This document shows, piece by piece, positions 1-8,300 of a DNA stretch of 13,164 bases; position 1 is the stretch's first letter; each line of letters opens with the position of its first letter. Below the pieces are notes generated by a model. The model had not been told where the DNA came from, searched no databases, and saw nothing but the letters and a program-made list of their open reading frames with translations. The stretch spans positions 1 through 13,164 of the forward strand of contig DDUR01000007.1 in the NCBI GenBank assembly GCA_002344895.1, read 5' to 3'. The position numbers and the translations under genes are program-made. This stretch comes from Ignavibacteria bacterium UBA2333 (GTDB taxonomy: Bacteria; Bacteroidota; Ignavibacteria; Kapaibacteriales; Kapaibacteriaceae).

Positions 1-36
1 CCCCACCTGTCTCCCCACCATTAACCCCACCTTTCC
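1..36 (+). repeat. Imperfect 12-bp tandem repeat, CCCCACC type (array edge)
   Basis: Three consecutive 12-bp units start at 1, 13 and 25, each beginning CCCCACC: CCCCACCTGTCT, CCCCACCATTAA and CCCCACCTTTCC. The array begins at the first base of the window, so it may extend further left. Positions 13-29 (CCCCACCATTAACCCCA) are repeated exactly, in inverted orientation, at 13142-13158. The opposite strand has three GGGG runs at 12-bp spacing and could contribute to a G-quadruplex if the array continues. It lies just upstream of the first gene; its role is unknown. Confidence 0.75.
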
Positions 37-49
37 CTATCTTCGTGCC

Positions 50-54
50 GGAGG
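50..54 (+). promoter_or_regulatory. Shine-Dalgarno GGAGG that fixes the start of the first gene
   Basis: GGAGG lies 5 nt upstream of the ATG at 60. An in-frame GTG at 45 would put this motif inside the coding sequence and add five charged or polar residues before the signal peptide. An ATG at 75 has a GGAG only 2 nt upstream. The ATG at 60 is therefore preferred. Confidence 0.7.
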
Positions 55-59
55 CACGT

Positions 60-1136
60 ATGATTCATGGAGTGATGCTGCTGATATCGTTTCTGGTACT
101 TGTTTCGATATCGCGTGCGCAGGGAGATAGTTGTGGACCGTGCGGTCCTGTTTCATCATGTACAGGTGCTGATGGCACCTTTGTTGTTTCGTTACGCGAC
201 GGATCAACAATTGGTAATGTCTTGTCGGCTCGACGAGGTGTGCGAGATGTTGGTATCGGAGCAGAACAAACCGTTATCCTTACTATACGTGCTGGAACAG
301 GATGCCGCGATACAACATTACCGGTAACAAAGGTTAGTGCATTTTCTTCGGGTCAGCTAGGGCTGGATGGGCAACCATGCTCCATGCCAGTTCTCCCCGT
401 GCGTGAGTTTGTCGTTCCTTCAGACAAAGAACCACCTCCATTTAACTTCCTTGAGGTTACAGTCAATCCTGCCTATACAGGCGGAGATGAATCTCGACGC
501 GAAGTTGGTCCATCAACTTTTGCCTATGGTGCAGAAGCCCTCATCAGTCCATTCGGGTCCATCCTCGGACACCGTATGGCGTTAGCACTTGGCGGAGGTG
601 TTCTCTTGGAACGTGATCGACTTCGGTTTCCTGTTATCGGACAACTCCGTATTCGGTTTGGAGCTAATCCTCGAACTACAACACGATCAAGATTTGTGCC
701 TGGCCCGTGTTTGTTTTCGGAAGGGGCGCAAGGGGCAACGTCTGCGCCAACAGGCGCACTAGAACGCACATCGTACCCACTGATGGATTCAGCCTCCTAC
801 GTTGTTGTTGAGGATTCTACCGTCATTGAAGATCAAGGATTACATATCTGGTTAGAGGGTGGGCCAATCTTTAACGGTGGTTTTGATGGTGCCGGACGCA
901 CACCATCGATCAATGCTGATGACTATGGACAGTATCTTCTTGGTGCTGGAGTAGGATTACCTTTTGCTGATATCTTTTTTGTTGGACTGGGATATCGTTT
1001 TATGCGACTGAACGTTCGAACGCCATGTGAGATATGCCCACCTCCACTTGGGGGTGGCGACGATAAATACTTCGTCACGAATACGACGGAGGTTCACTCA
1101 GTAGTTCTGAAGCTCGGAGTACATCTGCCATGGTAA
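60..1136 (+). CDS. Predicted outer-membrane beta-barrel protein with Cys-rich N-terminus
   Basis: The 358-residue product starts at the ATG behind GGAGG. Residues 1-20 form a Sec signal peptide (hydrophobic core LLISFLVLVSIS) with a likely cut at SRA|QG. A Cys-rich segment follows (C25, C28, C34, then C82 and C107), which may form disulfides in a small periplasmic or surface domain. A proline-rich linker sits near 124-128. Residues from about 130 to the end alternate polar and hydrophobic positions with glycine and aromatic girdles (for example MALALGGGV at 173-181, YLLGAGVGL at 292-300 and FFVGLGYRF at 306-314). The protein ends VVLKLGVHLPW, with a terminal aromatic residue as is typical of BAM substrates. 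I infer an 8-stranded-type outer-membrane barrel but cannot name a family. Its stop overlaps the next start, so it is the first gene of a three-gene unit. It could instead be a non-channel surface protein of the same fold. The barrel call is moderately sure; substrate and role are unknown. Confidence 0.72.
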   Translation: MIHGVMLLISFLVLVSISRAQGDSCGPCGPVSSCTGADGTFVVSLRDGSTIGNVLSARRGVRDVGIGAEQTVILTIRAGTGCRDTTLPVTKVSAFSSGQLGLDGQPCSMPVLPVREFVVPSDKEPPPFNFLEVTVNPAYTGGDESRREVGPSTFAYGAEALISPFGSILGHRMALALGGGVLLERDRLRFPVIGQLRIRFGANPRTTTRSRFVPGPCLFSEGAQGATSAPTGALERTSYPLMDSASYVVVEDSTVIEDQGLHIWLEGGPIFNGGFDGAGRTPSINADDYGQYLLGAGVGLPFADIFFVGLGYRFMRLNVRTPCEICPPPLGGGDDKYFVTNTTEVHSVVLKLGVHLPW

Positions 1137-3190
1137 CTCGCCTTCTCCTTCTTGTTCTAGCGGCATTCTGTTTTATAGCATGCCAGACAGTGACCGAACC
1201 GGAAGACGTTGTTGTTGACGGTGGTTTCCCGTTACGTGTCGACGTAGTGAATCAGAACGGTGGTCGTATTGATGGTGCAACGGTGACATGGAGACTCGTC
1301 ACATTGCCAGCTGCGATTAACGATTCCACATTCTTTGATGATAACGGAATACCTGGTGGACGCGGCACAACATCGAATGGATCCGCAAGTTTTATTGTTC
1401 CTATGCCTGTTGCCGATCCCGACATTCTGTTTGTGACGAAGGTAGACCCACCGTCAACAGATCAGAGATATGGTCAATGGCAAAAAAATGGAGCATTTCG
1501 TATCGACACAGCTGTTGTCTGTGATACAACAATTCTTCGATACGAACTCATCTATCGTGAATACACAGCCTGTAATAGTGCTCCGGAATGTCCGGTGCTT
1601 GACATCGCCGTTGACCCACCAACAACACCATCGCGTTCAGCCACGATGGGCCCGTTTGTACAGTCAGATCAGCCGATCGTTGTTTCGGACGTCTTCCTTG
1701 TACCGCAGCCTGATCCTGCAAAGATTCGCACCACGCTGTTTGTTAATGGCGTTCCGGCCACCTTGCCTGCGTCAATACCAATCGGTACGCCATATGAGAT
1801 TCGTTTTGATGTGACCTACACCGAAGCTGATGGCGTTGTAGATGAACTCTTTGTAGCAACACTCGTTGTTGACCGCGCCGGCGGAGGAACGTGCTGGCAG
1901 TGTACGTCACTCGTAAGCGTAAAGAGTAGACCTCAAACACCGTGTGACTGTCCGCCTGATACAACCTTTGTTCTCGGTGCTCCAAATCGTATTGGTGTGT
2001 GTACAGGACAAACAAAGGACACAACCGTTGCGTTAAATCTCACGAATACCAACACGGAGTGTGCACTTATCTACCGATTGCGTACTTCTGCGTTGCCGGT
2101 GTCTACGGACGACGTTGATCTGTTGCGTATGAACGGATCACGTCGTACACAGATTACCATTCCGCCAGGAGAGACACTCGATAGTATCACCGTCCGAATG
2201 TCGCCAACCACAAACGGAATCTTCGATCAGCGGTTTGTATTTGACGTCATCAAACAAACACAGACCGGCCAAGAACCATGCCCTGATCCACTGGTTGTGG
2301 AGGTACGTGTTGACGCAGGATTGCCCACGTGCAGGATCGACTTTGCAGCGTCATCATTGTTTCGGCAAAATGGAAATGTTTGGGAAACAGTTCCTCTTGA
2401 AAACTGTGTTGGGCTCACAACAGTTAGTCCATTACGACAGAAATCGATTGTGATTCGGAATGATGGACAGTGTCCGGTGACCATAAATCTCACATCACCT
2501 GATCCACAATTTGTGTACACGCCGACGGAGGCTACGATCCCACCAAATGGATCGGTTACCGTACGCATTCACTTCCAGCCAGATCCATCACGTGTCTATC
2601 CGACATCAAGATGTGGACCACGAGTATCAACCTTCCCGTCTACACTCAGCTTCGCCGGATGTCTTGTAGAAACTCATCCGATTCGAGGTGTTGTCCTTGA
2701 TCCTGACGAATGTGCCATTGCTACGACTCCAACATTGTATCAGCACGGTGCTACTGACAATGCTGGCCGACGTTGGATAACGGTGCTTGACATACTTCGA
2801 GATCGAATCGAACTGAAGGAAAACGCCACGCTCGACACAGCGGCTATCTACGTTCGCTCAATCGCAACGACGGGTGCACCGAATGTTGGTTCTGTAAACG
2901 CAGCACGACTGGAATCATTCCAGGATGCGAGCGGATGTTGGGTGCTCTTCCACAAGATTCCTGTGAATCTGCTATCACTATCAAAGCCGATCTGTGAAAT
3001 CTTTGGAGACTTCATCTGTCCAGTTTTACCAACGGGTGACTGCAGCGTAGATGTTGTAGCGGGTGACGTTGTGATCTTTGAGCGTAACGGACTGTATGGC
3101 ATCATCTGGATTAAGAATCTGAGTTGGAGTAACCGCAGCGCGACGGCACTGCCGCAAGTGGAGATGGAGCTATGTTATCCGTTATTCTAA
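1130..3190 (+). CDS. Lipoprotein with Ig-like and ASH-like beta-sandwich modules
   Basis: The 686-residue product begins with a lipoprotein signal peptide, MVTRLLLLVLAAFCFIAC. The lipobox is F-I-A-C, with C18 as the lipidated residue, so the mature protein is probably anchored to a membrane on the periplasmic or outer face. Residues 25-145 look like an Ig-like/carboxypeptidase-regulatory-type domain (DVVNQNGGRIDGATVTWRL). Residues 285-395 and 420-515 resemble ASPM-SPD-2-Hydin (ASH) domains: conserved N-G-x-C-P-V-T, then IPPNGSVTVRIHFQP at 470-484, then a closing LSFAGC-type strand near 506-511. The last 150 residues match nothing I recognise. Cysteines are numerous (over 20 across the protein), which suggests disulfides outside the cytoplasm. 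The start overlaps the upstream stop by 7 nt (ATGGTAA), with GGAG at 1116-1119 about 10 nt before it. ASH modules usually mediate binding, so a structural or adaptor role between the barrel and the PD40-OmpA protein is inferred. No enzyme motif is visible. Confidence 0.75.
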   Translation: MVTRLLLLVLAAFCFIACQTVTEPEDVVVDGGFPLRVDVVNQNGGRIDGATVTWRLVTLPAAINDSTFFDDNGIPGGRGTTSNGSASFIVPMPVADPDILFVTKVDPPSTDQRYGQWQKNGAFRIDTAVVCDTTILRYELIYREYTACNSAPECPVLDIAVDPPTTPSRSATMGPFVQSDQPIVVSDVFLVPQPDPAKIRTTLFVNGVPATLPASIPIGTPYEIRFDVTYTEADGVVDELFVATLVVDRAGGGTCWQCTSLVSVKSRPQTPCDCPPDTTFVLGAPNRIGVCTGQTKDTTVALNLTNTNTECALIYRLRTSALPVSTDDVDLLRMNGSRRTQITIPPGETLDSITVRMSPTTNGIFDQRFVFDVIKQTQTGQEPCPDPLVVEVRVDAGLPTCRIDFAASSLFRQNGNVWETVPLENCVGLTTVSPLRQKSIVIRNDGQCPVTINLTSPDPQFVYTPTEATIPPNGSVTVRIHFQPDPSRVYPTSRCGPRVSTFPSTLSFAGCLVETHPIRGVVLDPDECAIATTPTLYQHGATDNAGRRWITVLDILRDRIELKENATLDTAAIYVRSIATTGAPNVGSVNAARLESFQDASGCWVLFHKIPVNLLSLSKPICEIFGDFICPVLPTGDCSVDVVAGDVVIFERNGLYGIIWIKNLSWSNRSATALPQVEMELCYPLF

Positions 3191-5253
3191 GCCTTTTTGT
3201 CGTGCTCTGTGGATCAGGTGTTTTCTGCATGGCAGCACAATCTGAAGACGTACGGCAACTTGATGAGTTTAACACATCAGGTACCGACCTTGCCGTTGCC
3301 TTCCGAACGGTAAACGGCGTCATGGAGGCGTGGGTCACGACGAATGACGGTGCACCTGATGCGCGTGGTCGACGTATCGTTCGATACGTGCGCGGAAACG
3401 ATGGTCGGTTCTCACAGGCCGAACTCGATCCAGTGTTTACAGGCCCGTCGACACATGATGGAATAGCCCAGGATGGCTGTGTGACGTTTGCCGCATGCGA
3501 TCCCAATGTGGCCATCTTTGTCTCCAATCGTCGTGTTGAAGGCCAAGCCGCAAGTAACGATCTCTATGAGGCACGATTTCGAAATGGGTCGTGGAGCATT
3601 ACTCGAATTGAGTCTTTGTCAACAGCGGCGTGGGAGGACCAGCCTGCTTTGTCGGCAGATGGTAACATCCTATACTTTGTGAGCGATCGTCATAATCCGA
3701 ATGGCAGAAAAACGGATATCTATGTTGCTCGACGAACGCAAGAAGGCTGGAGTATTCCAGAACCGTTGGCGTTCTGCACGGCAGAGCGGAATGAACAAAC
3801 ACCGTGCCCAACACCTGATGGCAAGTTACTGTATGCCATCGATGCACCCGATGCACAACGCATCTACGATCTGCGAGTTGTAGACGTTGATAAAAACGGG
3901 CGTGCACTGGATGGTGCCCCTTCTGCCCCCTTACCAGCAACTGTCACAACAGCGTCTGAAGGACATCCTTCGTTTACACCCGGTGGACGATGGTTAATCT
4001 TTACATCGAATAGGGAAGGGGCAAAGGGGTTTGACCTCTTTGCGATGAGGTGGCAACGTGATTCGGTCGTAATTGACCTAACAACAGTGTTTCGTGGACG
4101 TAGGGGTGATGCAGTTGGTGGAGGCAGTGAGGACTATACGATGCCTCTTGGCAATGTTGACATCGACGTACGATACCTGCCAAGTGAAAGCTCGTCAAAA
4201 CTCATTGTTGACAAAGACGGTCATACGTCGCTCAGTATGGCACTCGACAATGGTCCACTTGATGACGTGGCTGAGATAAAGATTGAACTCGCCATCGACG
4301 TGACAGATCCCCGACATGTAGGCCCAACAGACACACTACTTTTGGGTAGAGGCTGCACTGGAAGGTTTGCTCATACACTCGTTGTGTACGATACATCGGC
4401 ATGGTATACATCAGAATGTATTCAAGACTTTCCGACGAAGAATGTACGCTTCTTTGTGACAGGTTACTGGTGTCCAACAACTTTGAAGTATGGAAATGAT
4501 CTAACCTGTACATCAGTGTTTGCATTTGATGAATGTACAAAGGTTGAGCATCCCGAGCCGGAACTTGCCTGTGGGCGAAACGAGATATACTCGTATTCGA
4601 TGGTCTATGAAGCTCCCAAGGTAGCTGTAGCACGCCGTCCAGGTGTATGTGTTGACATGAATGAGGCGCGTCAGAAGGGACCACTCTTTGCATCGGAAGT
4701 AGATGCGGCCATCGACCGAATTCTTGAGTCAATGCGTTCTGCATTACGTGTCCCGTGCGTTCTGCGTGAGGTAGAACGTGGAAAGAAGATTACTGTTGAC
4801 GTTATCGGCTGGACAGACCCTCGTGCGCTCGATCCAAAGTGTGTCTACACGGGTCCAGATGTTCAACTTGATCAACGAAGTGTATCCCTCGACATCACAG
4901 ATAGTCCATATGCCGAGGATGGCACGATTGATGGCGAAGGAAAAACAAAGTTCTCTGTGTCGAAGGCTGGCGGAAATCAGCTCTTAAGTCAGCTTCGTGC
5001 TCTGCATGCGGCAGAAATGCTTGATCGGATTTGGACGCGGACACTTCCAGAGTACAAGGCATTACGAGACAAGGATCTCATTCGTGTTGTAGCCATCGGT
5101 AAAGCCGTAAGCCAGGATGCCGTCAGCAACGACCAACGCCGAAGTGTTGAAGTTCGCGTAACGGTACCCGTAACTGCAACGGAACGTCAACAGGGCCTCG
5201 TTGCTCCGCCAGGCGGAACGTATCGTTTATGTGATGGAGTGGGGTGTAGGTAG
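3172..5253 (+). CDS. PD40 beta-propeller protein with C-terminal OmpA-like peptidoglycan-binding domain
   Basis: The 693-residue product has a Sec signal peptide (1-22, cut near MAA|QS; VFC before it is not a good lipobox). About four TolB/PD40-type blades follow at roughly 111-149, 153-191, 211-244 and 263-294. The clearest are ALSADGNILYFVSDR (159-173) and SFTPGGRWLIFTSNR (267-281). Residues 320-470 form an unassigned, probably beta-rich region with six cysteines (395, 416, 434, 446, 455, 467). The C-terminus carries OmpA-family signatures: VDVIGWTD (542-549), N-x2-L-S-x2-R-A (602-610) and NDQRRSVEVRV (653-663). D549 and R609 correspond to the Asp and Arg that bind diaminopimelate in OmpA-like domains (D271 and R286 in Acinetobacter OmpA). 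They are 60 residues apart instead of about 15, so there is an insertion of about 45 residues containing C557. The start overlaps the previous gene by 19 nt, with GGAG at 3160-3163 placed 8 nt upstream. The propeller plus OmpA order resembles the T9SS protein PorE of Porphyromonas, but the TPR part is absent. It is likely a periplasmic or outer-membrane-associated tether to peptidoglycan. Confidence 0.82.
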   Translation: MLSVILSLFVVLCGSGVFCMAAQSEDVRQLDEFNTSGTDLAVAFRTVNGVMEAWVTTNDGAPDARGRRIVRYVRGNDGRFSQAELDPVFTGPSTHDGIAQDGCVTFAACDPNVAIFVSNRRVEGQAASNDLYEARFRNGSWSITRIESLSTAAWEDQPALSADGNILYFVSDRHNPNGRKTDIYVARRTQEGWSIPEPLAFCTAERNEQTPCPTPDGKLLYAIDAPDAQRIYDLRVVDVDKNGRALDGAPSAPLPATVTTASEGHPSFTPGGRWLIFTSNREGAKGFDLFAMRWQRDSVVIDLTTVFRGRRGDAVGGGSEDYTMPLGNVDIDVRYLPSESSSKLIVDKDGHTSLSMALDNGPLDDVAEIKIELAIDVTDPRHVGPTDTLLLGRGCTGRFAHTLVVYDTSAWYTSECIQDFPTKNVRFFVTGYWCPTTLKYGNDLTCTSVFAFDECTKVEHPEPELACGRNEIYSYSMVYEAPKVAVARRPGVCVDMNEARQKGPLFASEVDAAIDRILESMRSALRVPCVLREVERGKKITVDVIGWTDPRALDPKCVYTGPDVQLDQRSVSLDITDSPYAEDGTIDGEGKTKFSVSKAGGNQLLSQLRALHAAEMLDRIWTRTLPEYKALRDKDLIRVVAIGKAVSQDAVSNDQRRSVEVRVTVPVTATERQQGLVAPPGGTYRLCDGVGCR

Positions 5254-5309
5254 ACGCGTGGTGACGCTTTGCCCAATGCGCGCATAATCACCCAGTACAG
5301 CTCGCATCT
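5254..5309. other. Convergent intergenic gap with 10-bp palindrome
   Basis: These 56 bp separate the ends of the two convergent units. The perfect palindrome ATGCGCGCAT lies at 5276-5285, and a short GCGT/ACGC inverted pair sits near 5256-5267. GGTGA and TCACC could also pair around the palindrome. No stem followed by a T-run is present on either strand, so a classical intrinsic terminator cannot be called. Termination may be Rho-dependent or use a weak hairpin. Confidence 0.4.
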
Positions 5310-8300
5310 TCACCTCACGACAACGAGCATCCGCGGCCTGATGAGGGTGGGTTGTCCATCATTTGTCACGACACGTACGGAATAGGTGCCGGAGGAGAGT
5401 CCGTCGATGTCGACGAGTGCGTTTGCGGTTATGGGAAGATCGGCAACGATGGTGCCGGTAGCTGTCACACATTGCAGACGCATGGTACCGCCAGCTGCGC
5501 TGCTGGTCCTGAGACCACAACGAACACGTGAGGATGTGGGATTGGGCATCAGGAAGATGTCGCTGTCGGCATCCAGGTGAGACATGGTCATCGTCCGGAG
5601 GTCGATGTGCCGCTGTGTCTGGATGGCACGTCGTTCCAGATCGGTGTGTATCGGGCTGATATCAAGCTCCACGTGTGGTTTTGCGCGCACCCATGGCTCG
5701 CTGATGAGGCGCAGACGCCAGAGGCGCCCTTCCCCACCGGTGAGTGCATAGGATGTTGAGCGTTGTTGCTGTGGCATATTGTCACCGACGACACTCGGCA
5801 GTCCGACGTCGAGGCTCCGCACAACACGTGTCCGTACTGAGGTACCCCGATCACGAGGCTGCTCAACACCCTGGCCACCGTTCCGAGAAGCATCTGCAGA
5901 TTCAGCGTCGACGTCGACTTCCACTTCATCCAGTACAAGATGGACGTCATCACGGTATGTGCCGAGGACGTCGACGACGAGATCATACTCTTCATACGGC
6001 GAACCATTGACAACAAACGGCTCACTCACAACGGATGTCAGCCGTTGCGTCATGGACGCATGCAAATGGCGGAGCTTCTCGTTCCCTGACCACGGAGTGT
6101 CGTGGAACGCGGCGGGTTCTTCTTCCTCGTTCTCAAAGACACAGCGGAACCGCAGGCGTGAGGCCACGTCCTCGTTGTCACCTGTGTTGTCACTGCCTGT
6201 TTCTTGACGCCGCAAGGCGGCAGCGATGGTAACGTCGGCGGCAGCCGTTTCCATTCCCACAAACTCACGAGGTATATACGGTTCGTCACTGAAGCCAGGC
6301 ATTGTCGGGCCCAGACGGTAGAACTGCTCGGCAGAAATGAAGATCGACGGTGGCGTCAGCGTGTCGTACTGCAGGATTCGTCGCACCGAGGAGATACCAT
6401 CCGGCGTATCCTCACGACGGCGGGCACTGAGGTGGGGCCATGCGCCCGATGCTTTTAGCCATCGTGTATGGGTGATCGGCGATGGAAATCCCGGCACACG
6501 GGCCAGTGGTGGCACCTCGATTTGTTGTGTCATGAGCGACGCGAAGTTTGACCTACCGGACCAATAGGAAAACAGATGAGCATCGGCATGGTCGCGGAGA
6601 TCACGGAAGGGATCCAGGGGCAAGACGTTATAGCAGACAAGCACGGCAGAGTCCGAGATGTTACCGCGGAGTACCTTCAGGGAATCGCCGTAGGTCCACA
6701 GTGTATTGCCGATCCACCCCTGCCACGTGAGCGAGTCAAGGCGTACGGCTCCTTGTGTGATCACCGGGTGAAACAGCGACCGTGACGGAGAATACGTCGT
6801 GACGATGCCCCAGTAATAGGCACCAGCGTGTTGTCCGGCTGAGGTGACATCCACAAGGTGGCGTGTGCGAATGACGGCACGATCATCCGCGGCAAGGTGC
6901 TCTTCCCAGGCGATGGATTCTGTTTCATAGTCAAGTATTGTGTCGAGTGCAGGTGTACGTGTTGTGTCGCTAACATACATACGCATCGTATCGGCCTGCA
7001 GGCTCCGGAGCACAACGGGCATACGTGCCGAGTCGCCCGTAACGATGCGACTTATGACGGCAACCCTTGACGCAGTATCGACGTCAACCCATGCGCCAGG
7101 CAGGTTGGCATAGGCCATATCCTTAAATGGCGGCAGGTAGTGGTTGATATCAGAAGTGTTATTCGGCCGCAGTCGTGTGTATCGGATATGATCTCCTGAC
7201 TGCCAGACAACCGATGCCGTTGAGTCCATCCGAGCCAGATTCGAATAGACATTGATTGATGGGAACTTCGGCTGACCTGCGACATACGCCGCACGTGGCA
7301 AGGTGGTATCCGTCACAACAACCGTGGAATCCGGAATATAGTTTACACCCATTGTCTGCGGGAAGTATTGAACATTGCTACGTTTATGACCGACACCAAG
7401 AAATCCTCCCCATGACGTCCAGGCATAGAAGTTGCGACCGTGGGCAGTGTTCACAACGGGCATACCGGCCGTCGACAGGCCGGCGAGCGTATCCGCTGTT
7501 CCCGTCTTTCTGTGAATCACAACGAGAGACTTACCATTGTTCTTCGGAACAGGTTGATTCAGCAGATCAGGAAACACATTCTCGACAACATGGGCATATT
7601 CAGGTCTGTATACATCGTGAGTCCACCAGTCGCCACAGACATACACAACATGGATCGTCGGCGGTGATGTGTCTATCTCCGCCGGTGAAATCGTAATAGA
7701 TGGGAACGCACATGAACAGGTGTCTGCCTGTGGATTTGTGAACTGTAACCTCTGAACATAGGTGTTCTTGTTAACTTTATCGTGATATCGCACAGCATCT
7801 TTGTTGAAGAAGGTTGTAACGCTGATGTTTACTGGTGGTTCTGCAAATGTCAGGCCTGCAACATCTGGCAACGAGTCGCGGCGGTACGGTACTGATCGGG
7901 CGTAGAACACCGAGGTTATGCCGGTTCCTGCCGGTTTGGGCGCATCATTCCGATGAAACACAACATGATAGCGGATTGAATCTGACCATGTCCCGTTGGG
8001 CCGTCGCACCGGATAGGCAACCATCTTGTTCTGTGTACTATAGGCGAGGTAGCCATCATCGATCTCGTCGGCTGCCGGCAGGACTACACAACGGAAGAGT
8101 TTCCCCTCACCCGGCAGGAAGCGTAGATTCAGGATCGCCAGAGCATCGACAATCGTGTCGAGAACAAAGGATCGGGCGTGAAACGTCGTGTCCTCATCTC
8201 CGAAGACCAGATCACCAGCGGGATCAATGGGCATTTCTGTCACACGTATCAAACGTGGGCGGCCATCAGGATGATAATAGGCAAGCGGAATCTTCACCTG

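Noticed and set aside
1..36. CRISPR-like array at the window edge
   Set aside because: The units are 12 bp and contiguous, with no unique spacers and no cas genes nearby.
45..59. GTG start at 45 for the first gene
   Set aside because: It would put the GGAGG within the coding sequence and weaken the signal peptide; the ATG at 60 is properly spaced from that motif.
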